From Cordilura impudica (taxonomy: Eukaryota > Arthropoda > Insecta > Diptera > Scathophagidae): a DNA stretch of 64,000 nucleotides. The DNA lies in the NCBI GenBank assembly GCA_963682025.1, contig OY821518.1, positions 228,595,348 through 228,659,347 on the forward strand, written 5' to 3'. Made by a program: the position numbers and the translations under genes. The notes below the pieces were generated by a model. It saw only the letters and a list, made by a program, of their open reading frames with translations, was not told the DNA's origin and did no database searches. This document shows, in pieces, positions 48,601 to 59,720 of the stretch; positions within the stretch are counted from its first letter, which is position 1, and the number at the start of each line of letters is the position of its first letter.

Positions 48601-48802
48601 TGCCGTCATCGTGATTTCCACAGACGGACAGACGGACAGACAGACAGACGGACAGACGGACAGACGGACATCGCTATATCAACTCCGGTTGTTATAAGGA
48701 TCACAAATATATATATTTTATGGGGTCCAAATTTTTTTTCTAATTATTACAAACGGAATGACAAACTTATATATACCCTCTGCACACTGGAGTGGAGGGT
48801 AT
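45609..48802. repeat. 1.6-kb near-identical tandem duplication
   Basis: Unit 1 is 45609-47198 and unit 2 is 47199-48802. Every sampled block matches, including a TATATAAATAGACTTGAAG box at about 45986 and 47574 and a 63-codon open frame at 46481 and 48070 with identical translation. Differences are few: ACAATTTT/ACCATTTT, GACGTTCC/GACGATCC, AAAGCACC/AAGGCACC, poly-T length, and a longer GACAGACG run in unit 2. Each unit ends with a family-2 repeat (46359-47200; 47948-48804). The small frame lies in that repeat and is not a credible gene. Confidence 0.95.
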
Positions 48803-49649
48803 AAAAAGGAAAAAATTAAATTTTTTTGAGGATTTCATTCAATGAAATTTGCCCAACTTTATTTTCTGAAGCTATTTGCTGAATAATGAAATGGGAAATC
48901 ATTAACGGTTCTTGAGTTATAGCTGAAAAACTAAGCAAACAAACATGAAGATAAGGAAAAAAAATATATATAAAATATATAGGTCCAAACACTAGAGGTT
49001 TTACTATACTGGCCTAGTATTTTCACCCTGAGGTGGAATTTCTCACCCCCCAGAAAAGCTGTTATGCTTTGTATCTGTCATTTAACACCCTTAATAAAAT
49101 TTAGTTATTGTACGCATACTTTTGCACATCACTGTATATAAAGTTCGGCACAATCAATATAAAACTTATAGTCCGTCATAAGTTCTTACAGAATGATTAG
49201 AACAAAATAAATTTATATTAAATTAAATTATATCAAAAGTCTACCGTATATATTTTCAATGATTTTTTTTTTTTATTTGTTATTGCTTTTTATGTTGTAA
49301 TCCATTTAGTTTCAGTTTATTAAATATTCACACTATCTGTAAGTTTGTAGGAATATTTTTTATTTGTTTTTCAAATCATTTATTTTTCTTTGTGTTAAAC
49401 GCAAACTAAATAAGCAAGTTATTAAAATATAGAAAAATATTCAGACTTTAAAATTGTAGTCAAGGTAAACTGTGGTCGACAACAGCAAATATTAACTGAT
49501 AGGTGGAATTTATTGCCATTAGAACTTTCTAGATTTTTTTTTAAATAAATTTGTTTAATAAATTAAAGATTTAACGAGGCAAAATTCGAGATCATTTAAA
49601 GCATCTGGGAATCAGTTATGATTTTGTGATAACAAGTTTCATTTTGAAA
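48803..49649. other. AT-rich interval
   Basis: No gene or named repeat is recognised. Confidence 0.35.
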
Positions 49650-51205
49650 ATTAATGATGTTAATAAAAATTGTATTTACATTGTAATGTTTTTTTATACC
49701 CTATACTACTATGTGGTTTGGGTACAATGCTTTGTGCTGCTGTTTGTAGCAACCAAAAATATTTGACCTAGACCCATCTTTAATTATACCGATCGAATCA
49801 GAATCACTTTTTGAGTTGATTTAACAATGTCCGTCCGTCCGTCCGTCTGTGTGTCCATGTAAACCTTGTAATCAAACTGCAGGTCGCAAATATGAATATA
49901 TCTTGATGAAATGTGGTATATAAGCTTTCATCGGCCATGGGATGAACGCTATTGAAATGAGGTGAGAATCGGTCCATGTTCAGACCTAGCCCCCATACAA
50001 ATGGCCCCTATAAAATCGACATAAATTGACGTTAAGATCCAAATTGTCGTATAGATCTTAGTCAAATTAGGTTTGTATGTGTTTATTACATCCATTAATG
50101 AATACTCCAAAAACGATCCCTATGGGACAACTCTTAGTCATAGGCCTCATATAGGGCTGCTTTCTGATCTTCACTTAAATCTATCAAAAAACAAAAATAT
50201 TGCACTGATTCATCTCAAATTTTGTTTGTATATATTTTCGCAAAATACAAGAGACTTTACCAACCATGGTCAGGATCGGTCCATTTTTTGACCTAGTCCC
50301 CATATAGACATAGCATCCGATATGAACTTTTTCATATCTGCAGCCAAAAAAATTAATAAAAATCCCACTCAACTTTGTTTTATGCTTATTTCCTATATCC
50401 AATTAGTTGGGCCTAAGAGATAGGGTCTCTAAACGCATGGTATAGGGTATCGTCTAGACCGACTATAATTTTCTTACTTTTTTTTTTTTGAATAATTTAT
50501 TAGAATCATTCATTTTATTAATTAAACAATTTATTCAATAATTTCTACCTTACTGTATATTAAAAAAGGAAAGTAAATATGTATGTAAGTGTCTGTTGTG
50601 TTTCCCCACAAAATCCTTGACGAGAAAAAAACAAACTTCAAATAAAATAGAAAAAGGTCGATTATTAAGATTTCAAATATCGACAATTTAATGAAATTTC
50701 GCAGATATTTTAAGGGCCTGTTACACCTTCCATATATATTCTGATACTTTGATCAATAATATTGAATCGCGGTCAATAATATTGAACGTGTAAAAGGGCC
50801 CTAAAAACGTCTTTGCTGTGCAATATAAATAACACATGTTTGACCAGATACAGAGTTGCTACAGAATATATTAATCATTTCCATTGTATAAGATTTATTT
50901 ATTTAAATTTTAAAAATTAATGATGTTAATAAAACATGTATTCACATTGTAATTTTTTTTTTTTTTAATAATTTATTAGAATCATTTATTTTATTAATTA
51001 AACAATTAATACAATAATTTCTACCTTACTGTATATTAAAAAAAGGAAAGTAAATGTGTAGGTGTCTGTTGTGTTTCCCCACAAAATCCTTGACGAAAAA
51101 AAAAAACAAATAACAAATAAAAAAGAAAAAGGGCGAATATTAAGGTTTCAAATATCGAAAATTTAATGAAATTTCGCAGATAAGATTTATTTATTTAAAT
51201 TTTGT
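49650..51205. repeat. Tandem duplication, one unit carrying a mini-me insertion
   Basis: Blocks AAAATTAATGATGTTAATAA, TAATTTATTAGAATCATT, TGTTGTGTTTCCCCACAAAA and TTAATGAAATTTCGCAGATA occur in the same order at 49648-50710 and again at 50905-51185. The first unit holds the mini-me at 49695-50477 inside a poly-T; the second unit has uninterrupted poly-T at the same place. Confidence 0.85.
49695..50477 (-). repeat. mini-me-like element, family 1, near complete, with empty site nearby
   Basis: Minus orientation: starts at the right with GTAAGAAAATTATAGTCGG and ends at the left with CACATAGTAGTATAGGGTATA. (GTCC)n/(GTCT)n at 49828-49852. About 783 bp, colinear with copy 1 at 3249-4036. The uninterrupted duplicate at about 50945 defines its edges. 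Confidence 0.82.
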
Positions 51206-51240
51206 TTGATTCCATTGCTATCAAATATAATTGCAATAAC

Positions 51241-51936
51241 TTTTTTTATTTTATTTATTTTATTTGTTTTATTTATTTTATTTTATTTATTTTATTTATT
51301 TTTATTTATTTTTATTTGATTTATTTTATTTATTTTTATCTATTTTATTTATTTTATTTATTTTATTTATTTTATTTATTTTATTTATTTTATTTATTTT
51401 ATTTATTTTATTTATTTTATTTATTTTATTTATTTTATTTATTTTATTTATTTTATTTATTTTATTTATTTTATTTATTTTATTTATTTTATTTATTTTA
51501 TTTATTTTATTTATTTTATTTATTTTATTTATTTTATTTATTTTATTTATTTTATTTATTTTATTTATTTTATTTATTTTATTTATTTTATTTATTTTAT
51601 TTATTTTATTTATTTTATTTATTTTATTTATTTTATTTATTTTATTTATTTTATTTATTTTATTTATTTTATTTATTTTATTTATTTTATTTATTTTATT
51701 TATTTTATTTATTTTATTTATTTTATTTATTTTATTTATTTTATTTATTTTATTTATTTTATTTATTTTATTTATTTTATTTATTTTATTTATTTTATTT
51801 ATTTTATTTATTTTATTTATTTTATTTATTTTATTTATTTTATTTATTTTATTTATTTTATTTATTTTATTTATTTTATTTATTTTATTTATTTTATTTA
51901 TTTTATTTATTTTATTTATTTTATTTATTTTATTTT
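51241..51936. repeat. 9-bp satellite (TTTATTTTA)n, about 0.6-0.7 kb
   Basis: From about 51340 to 51935 the 9-bp unit repeats about 66 times without visible change; 51241-51340 is less regular. Because 9 is divisible by 3 and the unit lacks stops on the plus strand, all three plus frames stay open and give artificial LFY, ILF or YFI repeat proteins. Confidence 0.96.
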
Positions 51937-53029
51937 TAAAAAAATTTTTAATTGTTTATTTTGTACAGCACTTTTTATAATACAAAGTGTGAAGAATTTT
52001 AATAAATTATTGCTGATATCACTGTTATAAATTGTATTAAGGGATTTCACGATTCGCAAATGAACAAATGACGTTGCAAAAATGAACAAATGAGGTTGCA
52101 AGAATCAAAAATTTCTTGCGCTCTTTTTTGAATAAACTGATCTTATAGGAAATTGTTCAACTATTAAAAAATTTGCTATCTTCAATAAAATCAGACTTTT
52201 AGTTTAGAAGTTATAACTTTAAAGGTTGGCTGATTTTCTGGTTTTCAAAAAAACACAATTTTTAGGCAATTTGGTCCAGTTTCAGGTATTTTTTTTTCTT
52301 CTATTGATTTATGTATTTTTGAGTATATTGTAGAAAAAGTATGCAATGATGCAAAATTGCAAACCGCATTGTTTTTTTTTTCAGGCAAATCGCTATTTAC
52401 TAACTGTCTATTTTTTCAACTTTGATGGAAATTAAAAAAAATATAATAAAAATTGTAAGTAATTTATTTATCTTGTAATGTCCGATTTTGTTGAAAAAAA
52501 GTTTTTTGTATATTTATATTTTTAGTCCAACAGATCTACCCCTGAAGAAGTCAACATAGATTGACAAAACGTTGGGTGGAAAAAAAATTAAATGAATGTG
52601 TTTTATTTGCATTAAAATTTCAAGAACCAGGAAGCTAAAAAAAATGAAAAACACAATAAACAATAAACAATAAACAACACATATCTGGTCAAAAAACAAT
52701 AACATATAATTTTTTATATCTGCCATTTTTAAAAAAAATGTTCTTTGATTCTTCGTTTACCTAATTCAATAAAGTCCAGCTGCACCCTCGGCTGCTCGAG
52801 GTAAAAAAAATGTAAAAAAAAGACATTGTTCCAGAAATTGTATGGCGTGCATCCCTGGTAAATTTAGGTACAGATACAGATACATCGAATCACAGAACAA
52901 TAATATTGTTACAATATTGACTTATGGTCGCCACATGTAGGCACTCATCTTATTTGAACGCGTGCATAATATCAACATTGCGTAATTCGTCCTTAATTTC
53001 ATGTGTATACAAGTAACAGGTACATTTTT
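51937..53029. other. Non-coding interval
   Basis: No gene is recognised. A short direct repeat (AAATGAACAAATGACGTTGC / AAATGAACAAATGAGGTTGC) lies at about 52060-52100. Confidence 0.35.
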
Positions 53030-53315
53030 ACACATTTCGACAGCCAATAAAATGCAGGACCACTGCATAAGAGGTTACGGAAGTATCTTGGAAAGTCAAT
53101 CTGCAGGTTCTTATGGACCATACAGTAACACGACTGTTGAAGAGTCTTTCTGAAAATGAGTTGGAAAATCTTCCTGAGAAGCTGACATTAATTATTAAAT
53201 GAGGCGGCAATGGATCATCCGGACAGAGCGTTTATATGTTTTAATGACGCTACAATATCAGACAGAAATGTGTTTATGGCATTTGTTGTTACTTTGCGGC
53301 TTCAATCTGGGGTCG
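53030..53315 (+). pseudogene. Transib (RAG1-like) transposase relic
   Basis: Plus-strand pieces read HTVTRLLKSLSENELENLPE, then after a stop GGNGSSGQSVYMF, then after a shift DRNVFMAFVVTLRLQS. They align in order with LLEHTAERLL, KWGCDGSSGQKQY and DANSFMESFVPLRL of the Transib transposase at 60.8-61.05 kb. In this relic the first catalytic Asp of the DGSSG block reads Asn (GGNGSSG). About 280 bp only; its termini are not found. Confidence 0.7.
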
Positions 53316-53329
53316 AAATTATTTTTGTA

Positions 53330-53940
53330 TTTTCCAAAATAAAATACTAAAAGTAATTTTACTCTGTCACAGCTAATTAGTTATGTTACATAGTAAATAG
53401 TAAAAGTGAAACGAGGTCTGACGATTGTCCCTATTCCTTAAATAAGAAACCAATATATGGAATTTCGATTGATTTTATTCGATATCGAATGCTACGAAAA
53501 ATCCACGGCCGTCCCCATAATGCCGTCCAATAATTTTCAATTAGCAAGAGATTCGCCGGAACTCATGAGGACCACAGTGGAACAAATTAAAAAAATTAAG
53601 CCCGCAGCGCTGAAAATTAGAGAAGGAAAATATCTTGAATGTAGTTACGAGTTCAAAACCTTACACAAAAGCATTCCTGCTTTGCACTTTGGTGCAAAAA
53701 CATAAGATAAGGCTAAGCAAAAGAACAGAAAGAACCGAATACAGGTTGCGTTTTTCAAAGAAGTTGGACTAAAAGTAGACTACACCAGGTGCGGATGTAT
53801 GTTTTTAAACAAAAAGAATGTACTAAATTACAAATTCGCAGTCTTTTTTAGCCGATGAAATTGGCCAAAAGATACCATTAAAAAATAACCCCTTCTACCG
53901 AAACAGTTTACAAAATATTTTTTACCAAGAGTTCAACAAA
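53330..53940 (+). repeat. Dispersed repeat with an unrecognised open frame
   Basis: 53330-53500 is related to 2740-2945. 53457-53705 is an 82-codon open frame (SPELMRTTVEQIKKIKPAAL within it) continuing after one stop to about 53850. Position and wording are compatible with the part of a Transib transposase that follows the first Asp block, but I cannot establish it. No other family is recognised. Confidence 0.35.
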
Positions 53941-54391
53941 GCTTTTAGGTGGGTGAGGGAGGGTATTACCGCGCTTCTCGATTCGAAAAGCTTAATTTGT
54001 CGGAAGTAATTTCCGATTCGAAATTAAACCTAAACGGTAACAGAGTTGAATTCATAGACAAGTGGGAAAAATCAAGGAAAACTTGATAGCACTTCAATTA
54101 AAAAAACTAAAAATCCCAAAACAAAATTTGAAAATCAAAACAAAAAATAAGTAAAAATTATATTATTTAAAAACATATTAAAAATGCATAGGGTTTCTTT
54201 GTGGATTGAAGAAGACGATCTTATTACAGAGGGAGTCCAAAGAAAATTAGTAAGGGACAAATAGGATATTATGACTCTGAATGATAAAAGATACGAAACC
54301 AAACATATTGTCTCATAAATGATCTATTATTAAAAAAAAAATACTTTGTTTCGTCAAAAACTTCTGGTCAACAAGAGTACATTTACTTAAT
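53941..54391. other. Interval without recognised gene
   Basis: Short broken frames only; nothing identified. Confidence 0.3.
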
Positions 54392-54732
54392 CTAGCAGAT
54401 TCCAGCCCTCGAAATTCGAGTGCAAATTCTAGGAAATTTTATTTTTTCATTAAATAAAGACCCTAAAAGCATGCTAATCAATTATAGCCAATTCACAAAT
54501 CATATTAACAAATTTAATACACACACACATAGCATTGTTTAATTTTATGTGTGTCAGTAGCAACTTTAATGTAACTTACTCAAAATAAAGGAAAAAATTT
54601 AAAAATCTGTAAATCTGCAAAACGGCTAAAAAGAAATACCTTTCAAATAATATATGTTTGGTCAAAATCGGGATAAAACGGTAGAAGAAAACATCGGTCA
54701 CAAGAAATCGCCTAGCCAATTAAGATTATAGA
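54392..54732 (-). mobile_element. Helitron-like non-autonomous element, copy H5
   Basis: The 5' end TCTATAATCTTAATTGGC follows an A; the 3' end is hairpin CTCGAA/TTCGAG, 12 nt, then CTAG (54395-54392). The base after CTAG is A rather than T. A deletion of about 30 bp near 54500 shortens it. Confidence 0.7.
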
Positions 54733-54880
54733 TTCCTACTAGCATAGAAGATGAATTAAAGGCTATTCAAAGATCAAATATTAAAATTAGCAGATATACT
54801 AAAATTCCTGGCACAAGGTGGGTACAAACATCAAATTGGACAAGATCGACACTTAGGAATTTCTCAACACTTAGGAATTT

Positions 54881-55082
54881 CGCCCCGGTAGGTGAGTAGG
54901 TAGCGTGCTCGCCTATCATGCGGGGGTCGTGGGTTCGATTCCTACCAGAGGCTTTGGTCTGTAGCTGCAAAAAAAAATTAACACACTACTCCCTCTTTCC
55001 TCCTTAACTTATTTTCCTGAGATCAACACAATGCACTGCATCTGTAGGGGGCATCCCCTGAGTGTTTATTAATAAAAAAAAA
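54881..55082 (+). mobile_element. tRNA-derived SINE
   Basis: It starts with a tRNA-like head GCCCCGGTAGGTGAGTAGG: A box TAGGTGAGTAGG at 54889-54900 and B box GGTTCGATTCC at 54932-54942, a perfect match to the Pol III consensus. The anticodon-arm-like stem CTCGC/GCGGG encloses a CTATCAT loop and the T arm is GTGGG/CCTAC, but the acceptor stem does not pair well. About 110 bp of unrelated body follows, ending in an A-rich tail (AATAAAAAAAAAC). It is a retroposed SINE, not a tRNA gene. Confidence 0.8.
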
Positions 55083-56053
55083 CAATCAATGTGTTGTTGT
55101 TTGTCAGAAGTATACTAAGCCATTGATAAAGTGCTTTGTCTCAAATCTGAAGCAGATTTCGATTTACTTGATGGGAAAAGTAATATTTAATCCCACTCCT
55201 GGAATGATACAGAAGAGTTGAAGTCACTTAATGATTTCAATGAAATCCAAGGCAATATACTTCCCATAACATACCCATCTATATGGGTAAAATAGGGCTA
55301 TTTCTTTTAAACCTTTAGTGCATATATCAAAATGGCCCTACAATAGTCGATAATATTATTAGAAAATTATATCAAAAAAGGAAATTACTTATTAAAAAGT
55401 GCACCCACGAAATGCGATGAAATTTAGAATAAAGATTTTTATTTATTTTTTTATACATACGATTCTTGAAATTTGCCAGTGCCAGTATTTCTATATAAAA
55501 AAAATTTCTAAAATAAAATCTAAAGATTTTGAAAACGGGTTGCCTCTGCGCAACACATGGATTATAGCGCTCGTGTACATGAAAACATAGTAAAAACGTT
55601 AATTTTAAAAAATAAATCGGTCCGACTTTCAACAACAAACTGATTCTCTAATAAAAGAAAACTTTTTGACCTAAAATCATCAACCTCATTCACCTGCTTT
55701 AGACATAATCGAGACGGACGAGCAAAAAAAATAATTTTTTGAGTTCCAGATCCAAACTTATATGTATATGATTCAAATACGACTTAAATTCGAACAGAGG
55801 TGATTTTAAAAATTAAAATTTTTTGAATACCACAAATATTTTGAATATTGATTAAGTAGGTTTTTTTTTATTAAAACCAGATTAACAACACACAATAAAA
55901 ATCAACAACATTTCAGTTTAGTGTAAACTGCAGATAAGGCGTAGTAGTTATTTTGTTACAAAGTAAAAGAAATATAAAAAAATTAACATAAAATATTGAA
56001 AAAAAAAATAATAAAATAATTGGAAAGTAAAAAAAGATCTGAAATAAAAACAA
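55083..56053. other. Non-coding interval
   Basis: No gene recognised; one short Ser/Asp/Leu-rich broken frame near 55130-55260. Confidence 0.3.
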
Positions 56054-56711
56054 GTAGGAAGCTTATAGTCGGTCTAGACCAACTATACGATACCCTATAC
56101 CATGCGTTTACAGAAAAGGTCTTAGGTCCAACTTATTGGATAAAGAAAACAAGCTTAAACCAAATTTGAGTGACACTGAAAAAGTTTATATCGTATGATA
56201 CATTTATATGGGAACTAGGTTCTGACCATATTTGGTACGGTCACTTATTTTTTGCAAAAAACATATTCAAACCAAATATTTGAAGAAAATCTGTGCAATA
56301 TTTTGGTTTTTAGATTTTTTTTTTAAGAGAAGATTGACAAGCAGCTTTATATGGGGCTCTGACTAAGAATTGTCATACATAGTTAATTTTTGGACTACTT
56401 ATTTATGGGTGTAATAAACACACACATACCAATTTTGAGCGAGATCTATATGACAATTTGGATCTTATGGCAATTTAAGTCGATATATTTGTATGGGGAC
56501 TAGGTCTATACATGCACCTATTTTTACCAATTTCAATAGCGTTCGTCCCATAAAAGCTCATAAATCAAATGTAATCAAAATATATTCATATTTAGTTTTA
56601 CTACATGAACACACAGAAGGACGGATGGACAGACGGACGGACGGACATATATCGTTTAATCGACTCAGAAACTCATTATACCCTGCTGTCCACATGGTGG
56701 TATAGGCTATA
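56054..56711 (+). repeat. mini-me-like element, family 1, copy
   Basis: The palindrome at 56064-56085 has one mismatch (ACCAACTAT). It ends with GGACAGACGGACGGACGGAC (about 56627) and CCACATGGTGGTATAGGC. Several internal deletions relative to copy 1. Confidence 0.7.
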
Positions 56712-57480
56712 ATTAAACAGTCAGAAATAAAATGGACAAAGGAGAAATTATCATATTGTACGATTTAAAAATACTAACCAAAGACATATGGATTCATAAA
56801 CATGTTCATATTTGCAGCAGCGGTATGGATTTTATATGGATGAATTTAAAAATAAAAAGCAAAACACGATTAAAAATTAAAAGGAAAATAAGATCAAAAC
56901 GACGATACGAACGTACGGTAGTGTAGGATTAAAATATACTTAAAAATTATGGGGAAAAGTTACCAGATCATTAATAATAAAAAAATAACGTTTGTTATAT
57001 TTACAAAAAAAAAAAAAAAAGAAAAAAAACACAAAATGTTAACAATCTTAAAGTACAAAAAAAGAAGCCTAAACAATAGTTTTTCGTTAGAAAAAACAAA
57101 TCACAGAATGTTTATGTTTAATTTCGTAGAGTTAAACCTTGAGTTAATTATTACCAAATGTATGAAATAATTTGTATTGGATTTTCAAATAATTTTTAAA
57201 AGTTCTTTTTGTTTTTTTTTTTTTTTTGGCAACTTTTTGAGTATAACTAACTTTTATGAACTAATAATATAATTAATAATCAAAAAGAATATTGTATATT
57301 TGTGGTAAATTGTCTCTCTTTCTTTTCTGTATCGTTTAATTAAAGAATTGTTAGTAGCAATGGACAGGAACCGAAAATAACAAAAGCATTTGATTTGATA
57401 TTTTTTTTTTCAATTGAGGAAATAAAGTCGCGTTGATTAAAACATAAAACCGTTACCGTTTACGAAATCGTTAACGTAAA
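56712..57480. other. AT-rich interval
   Basis: No supported gene; lysine-rich open frames here are typical of A-rich DNA. Confidence 0.3.
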
Positions 57481-58480
57481 CCGTTAAGGGGTTTTGCTTT
57501 TGTTGCTTGATTGATTGATAGATTGCTACCGCTGCTGCAATTATTTAACGTCGTTTCACCAGCTTTTGCGAGTTGAACACAATTTCGCGGTTCCAAGTAT
57601 AACGGTATCCACAGTGAGGTATCATGCTCACGGTGAGTTTGGCAATAATAAACACTTTTTCGGCGTCGTCTTCGTAGTGGATGTTGACAGTTCGAGAAGT
57701 TAAACCAGTATTATTAAACTTCAGTTTGACGTTAATCCAAATAACTCCTTAAACTACAGGCATTAATAAAAAGGCACGTTATTACGTTTCAATTACATTG
57801 AACGTTTAACGGTTAAATCCCGGCAGGAAGGTATCACCCGGTGGTTGTTTATGCCACTGCATAAGAATAACAATTTTAAATGTACACTGAACGTCAAAAC
57901 GCGTTTTGCAAACAATGGCTTTTTTTTCTTTTGGTCTGAATTTAGATTTTTTTTTTAAACCCAGTTTATATTTAGTAATAACAATGTTATCATAAGATAT
58001 TATGGAAAAGTACCGACGACTGGTTATCTGTGAATTTTTTTATTTTTGGTTTGTTTGTTTGTTTTTTCTTTTTCTTTTTCGCAATATTAGACGTGATAAG
58101 ACGCGTCGTCGTCGTCGTTAATAGTTAAAGTTGTAAAGGTTTTAATTTTCATTTATTTTTTATTTAAACTTTTAATAAGAGTTAATACGAGAAACACTTT
58201 CAATCAACTTAGCGCATTTCTGAGCAAACAAAAATTTTACAAACAGCACGAACGATCGCAAAACTGAAACTGAACTCGTGTCGGAATGTTGTCTTTGATT
58301 TTGAACGAAAACAAAATACAAATACAACAACAAGCTCAATTCAAATTGGAATCTTGTTGATAAAAAAATCACATTTACTCACATCAAGCAGCTGGCTGTC
58401 TGGCTAACTGACTGTGGCTGTTGTTGCGTTAATGTATCAATGATAACATTTAATATGTATGGGTATGTATGTGTGTATGT
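57481..58480 (-). promoter_or_regulatory. Non-repetitive, GC-richer stretch; candidate distal leader/promoter (minus strand)
   Basis: Unlike its surroundings this stretch shows no transposon mark. On the minus strand it has repeated TCAGTTTCAGTTT initiator-like words near 58272-58258 followed by GCGATCGTTCGTG, a CGACGACGACGACG run near 58120, a short ATG frame of 18 codons at 57859-57803, and a 67-codon stop-to-stop frame at 57748-57548. This could be a 5' leader with small upstream frames for a minus-strand gene, and crc is the only such gene seen. That link is inference only: no splice donor was securely found. Confidence 0.25.
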
Positions 58481-58739
58481 GTGTGTGTAGTTATTGTGGC
58501 TCGTGCTTTGTGTCGATATAGTGAACAAAAAAGACTCGCAACAGCTAGAATTGATCTACATAGGTATGTACGAGTAGGTGTTCAAACACACCATATAAAT
58601 GGCGAGTTACACACAATTTGATTTGGTGAGAGCAAGGACAAATACTATCGCCTCTTAACGTTAAAAGTTAGTAGGAAATACAAATAGTGACTGGTATACG
58701 AAATTGTTAACCTATTTAGGTTAAAGTCTAGGCTTTATC

Positions 58740-58966
58740 TTCCTAAAGTCTTCCTAATCCAAAGCCGATGAAAAAGCACTTTGATGAAAAAGCACTTTCT
58801 TCTTGGCCAAATGCGATCGTTTAATTGTTAATCGTCTCCGAATCGGTACAATAAGTTGACATTATCTTCATCGTTTATTGTCTTTTCCTCTTTGAAGGTA
58901 ATCAAAGGTACGTTCCAAAAAAAAAAAAATAACTGTCACTAAATACCTGCCTTAGCCTTCTTCGGC
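58740..58966 (-). pseudogene. Mariner transposase relic, part 2 (left of the Transib)
   Basis: The minus strand continues the relic that starts at 63565: EPKKAKAG at the junction, then TFDYLQRGKTINDEDNVNLL near 58900-58840 and HLAKKKVLFHQ near 58805-58775. The order matches mariner transposases (GEP-PKKAK, then YLEKGKTI, then KKVLFHQDNAP). It is frameshifted, and the region beyond LFHQ is lost. Confidence 0.65.
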
Positions 58967-58970
58967 TCCG

Positions 58971-59008
58971 CACAGTGGACCATATTTTGAGAAGGCGGCC
59001 AAAAATAA
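58971..59008 (+). repeat. Transib left TIR (RSS-like)
   Basis: Heptamer CACAGTG at 58971-58977, exactly the V(D)J consensus heptamer, then 23 nt, then AAAAATAAT, an A-rich block where a 23-spacer signal would have its nonamer. It matches the right TIR at most positions of the first 35. Confidence 0.93.
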
Positions 59009-59564
59009 TTTTTTTTTTTTTGTTATCGATTTTAAAGTTATGTTATTCATTTGAAAGTAAATACTAGTAAACCTCGGGAGCCAAAAAATTGCGACTCTAT
59101 CTCAACGATATCACAGCGAACAGGGTCTTCGAAAATGGGCTTTCTCAGTATTTTGCTAAAATTAAAAATTTCTTTGTAAATTTTTATTTTTGAATGACTG
59201 TAACTTTTTTGATTTAAAAGATTTTGAAGTGAAATAAATTTTGTATAATTTTGTGACTTCCATACTATTAATGTTAAAAATGTAAAATCACTGAGTCATT
59301 CAGAAATTTAAAAAAAAATTTTTAAAAAAGGTCCAAATTTTCCGAAAATCTCCTACTTAATAGAGCATAACTCCTGCCAGTCAAAAGCAGTCAGAAAAAA
59401 TCTTGCACTCTTCTACCGTCCGAACCCTCCCCTATACTCCTATACCCCATTATACACCCGCCAGTTTCCGCCCGTGTGCACCAGAACAATTTTTCTGACC
59501 CAAGGTTAGATATTTTCTGTAAAATTTATGAATACAAAAGTTGTCCACTATGTTGTTAGGATAT

Positions 59565-59720
59565 ATTAAGTTGGTGGTGATGTTTGTAACTGCCAAAAAT
59601 ATTGGACCTTTATTCATCTTTTATTATACGGATCGACTCAAAAACACTTTCTGAGTCGATTAAACGATGTCCGTCCGTACGTCTGAGTGTTATGAATGCA
59701 AAAGTTGGTCGTACCGGTGC
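59565..59720 (-). repeat. (GTCY)n mini-me fragment inside the Transib
   Basis: TTTATTATACGGATCGACTC then CTGAGTCGATTAAACGATGT and GTCCGTCCGTACGTCTGAGT follow the order seen in the mini-me-type copies, so a fragment was inserted or copied into the Transib. Confidence 0.6.

Noticed and set aside
51202..51980. Two overlapping open frames of about 240 residues made of LFY or ILF triplets
   Set aside because: They are products of the 9-bp satellite, which lacks stop codons on the plus strand; no real protein is implied.
54767..54970. Minus-strand frame containing SGRNRTHDPRMIGEHATYS, or alternatively a tRNA gene
   Set aside because: It is the antisense of the SINE's tRNA-like head. The acceptor stem does not pair and a non-tRNA body with an A tail follows.
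57481..57860. Bacterial lateral transfer to explain the GC-richer frames
   Set aside because: No bacterial protein family is recognised and the flanks merge smoothly into fly-like DNA.
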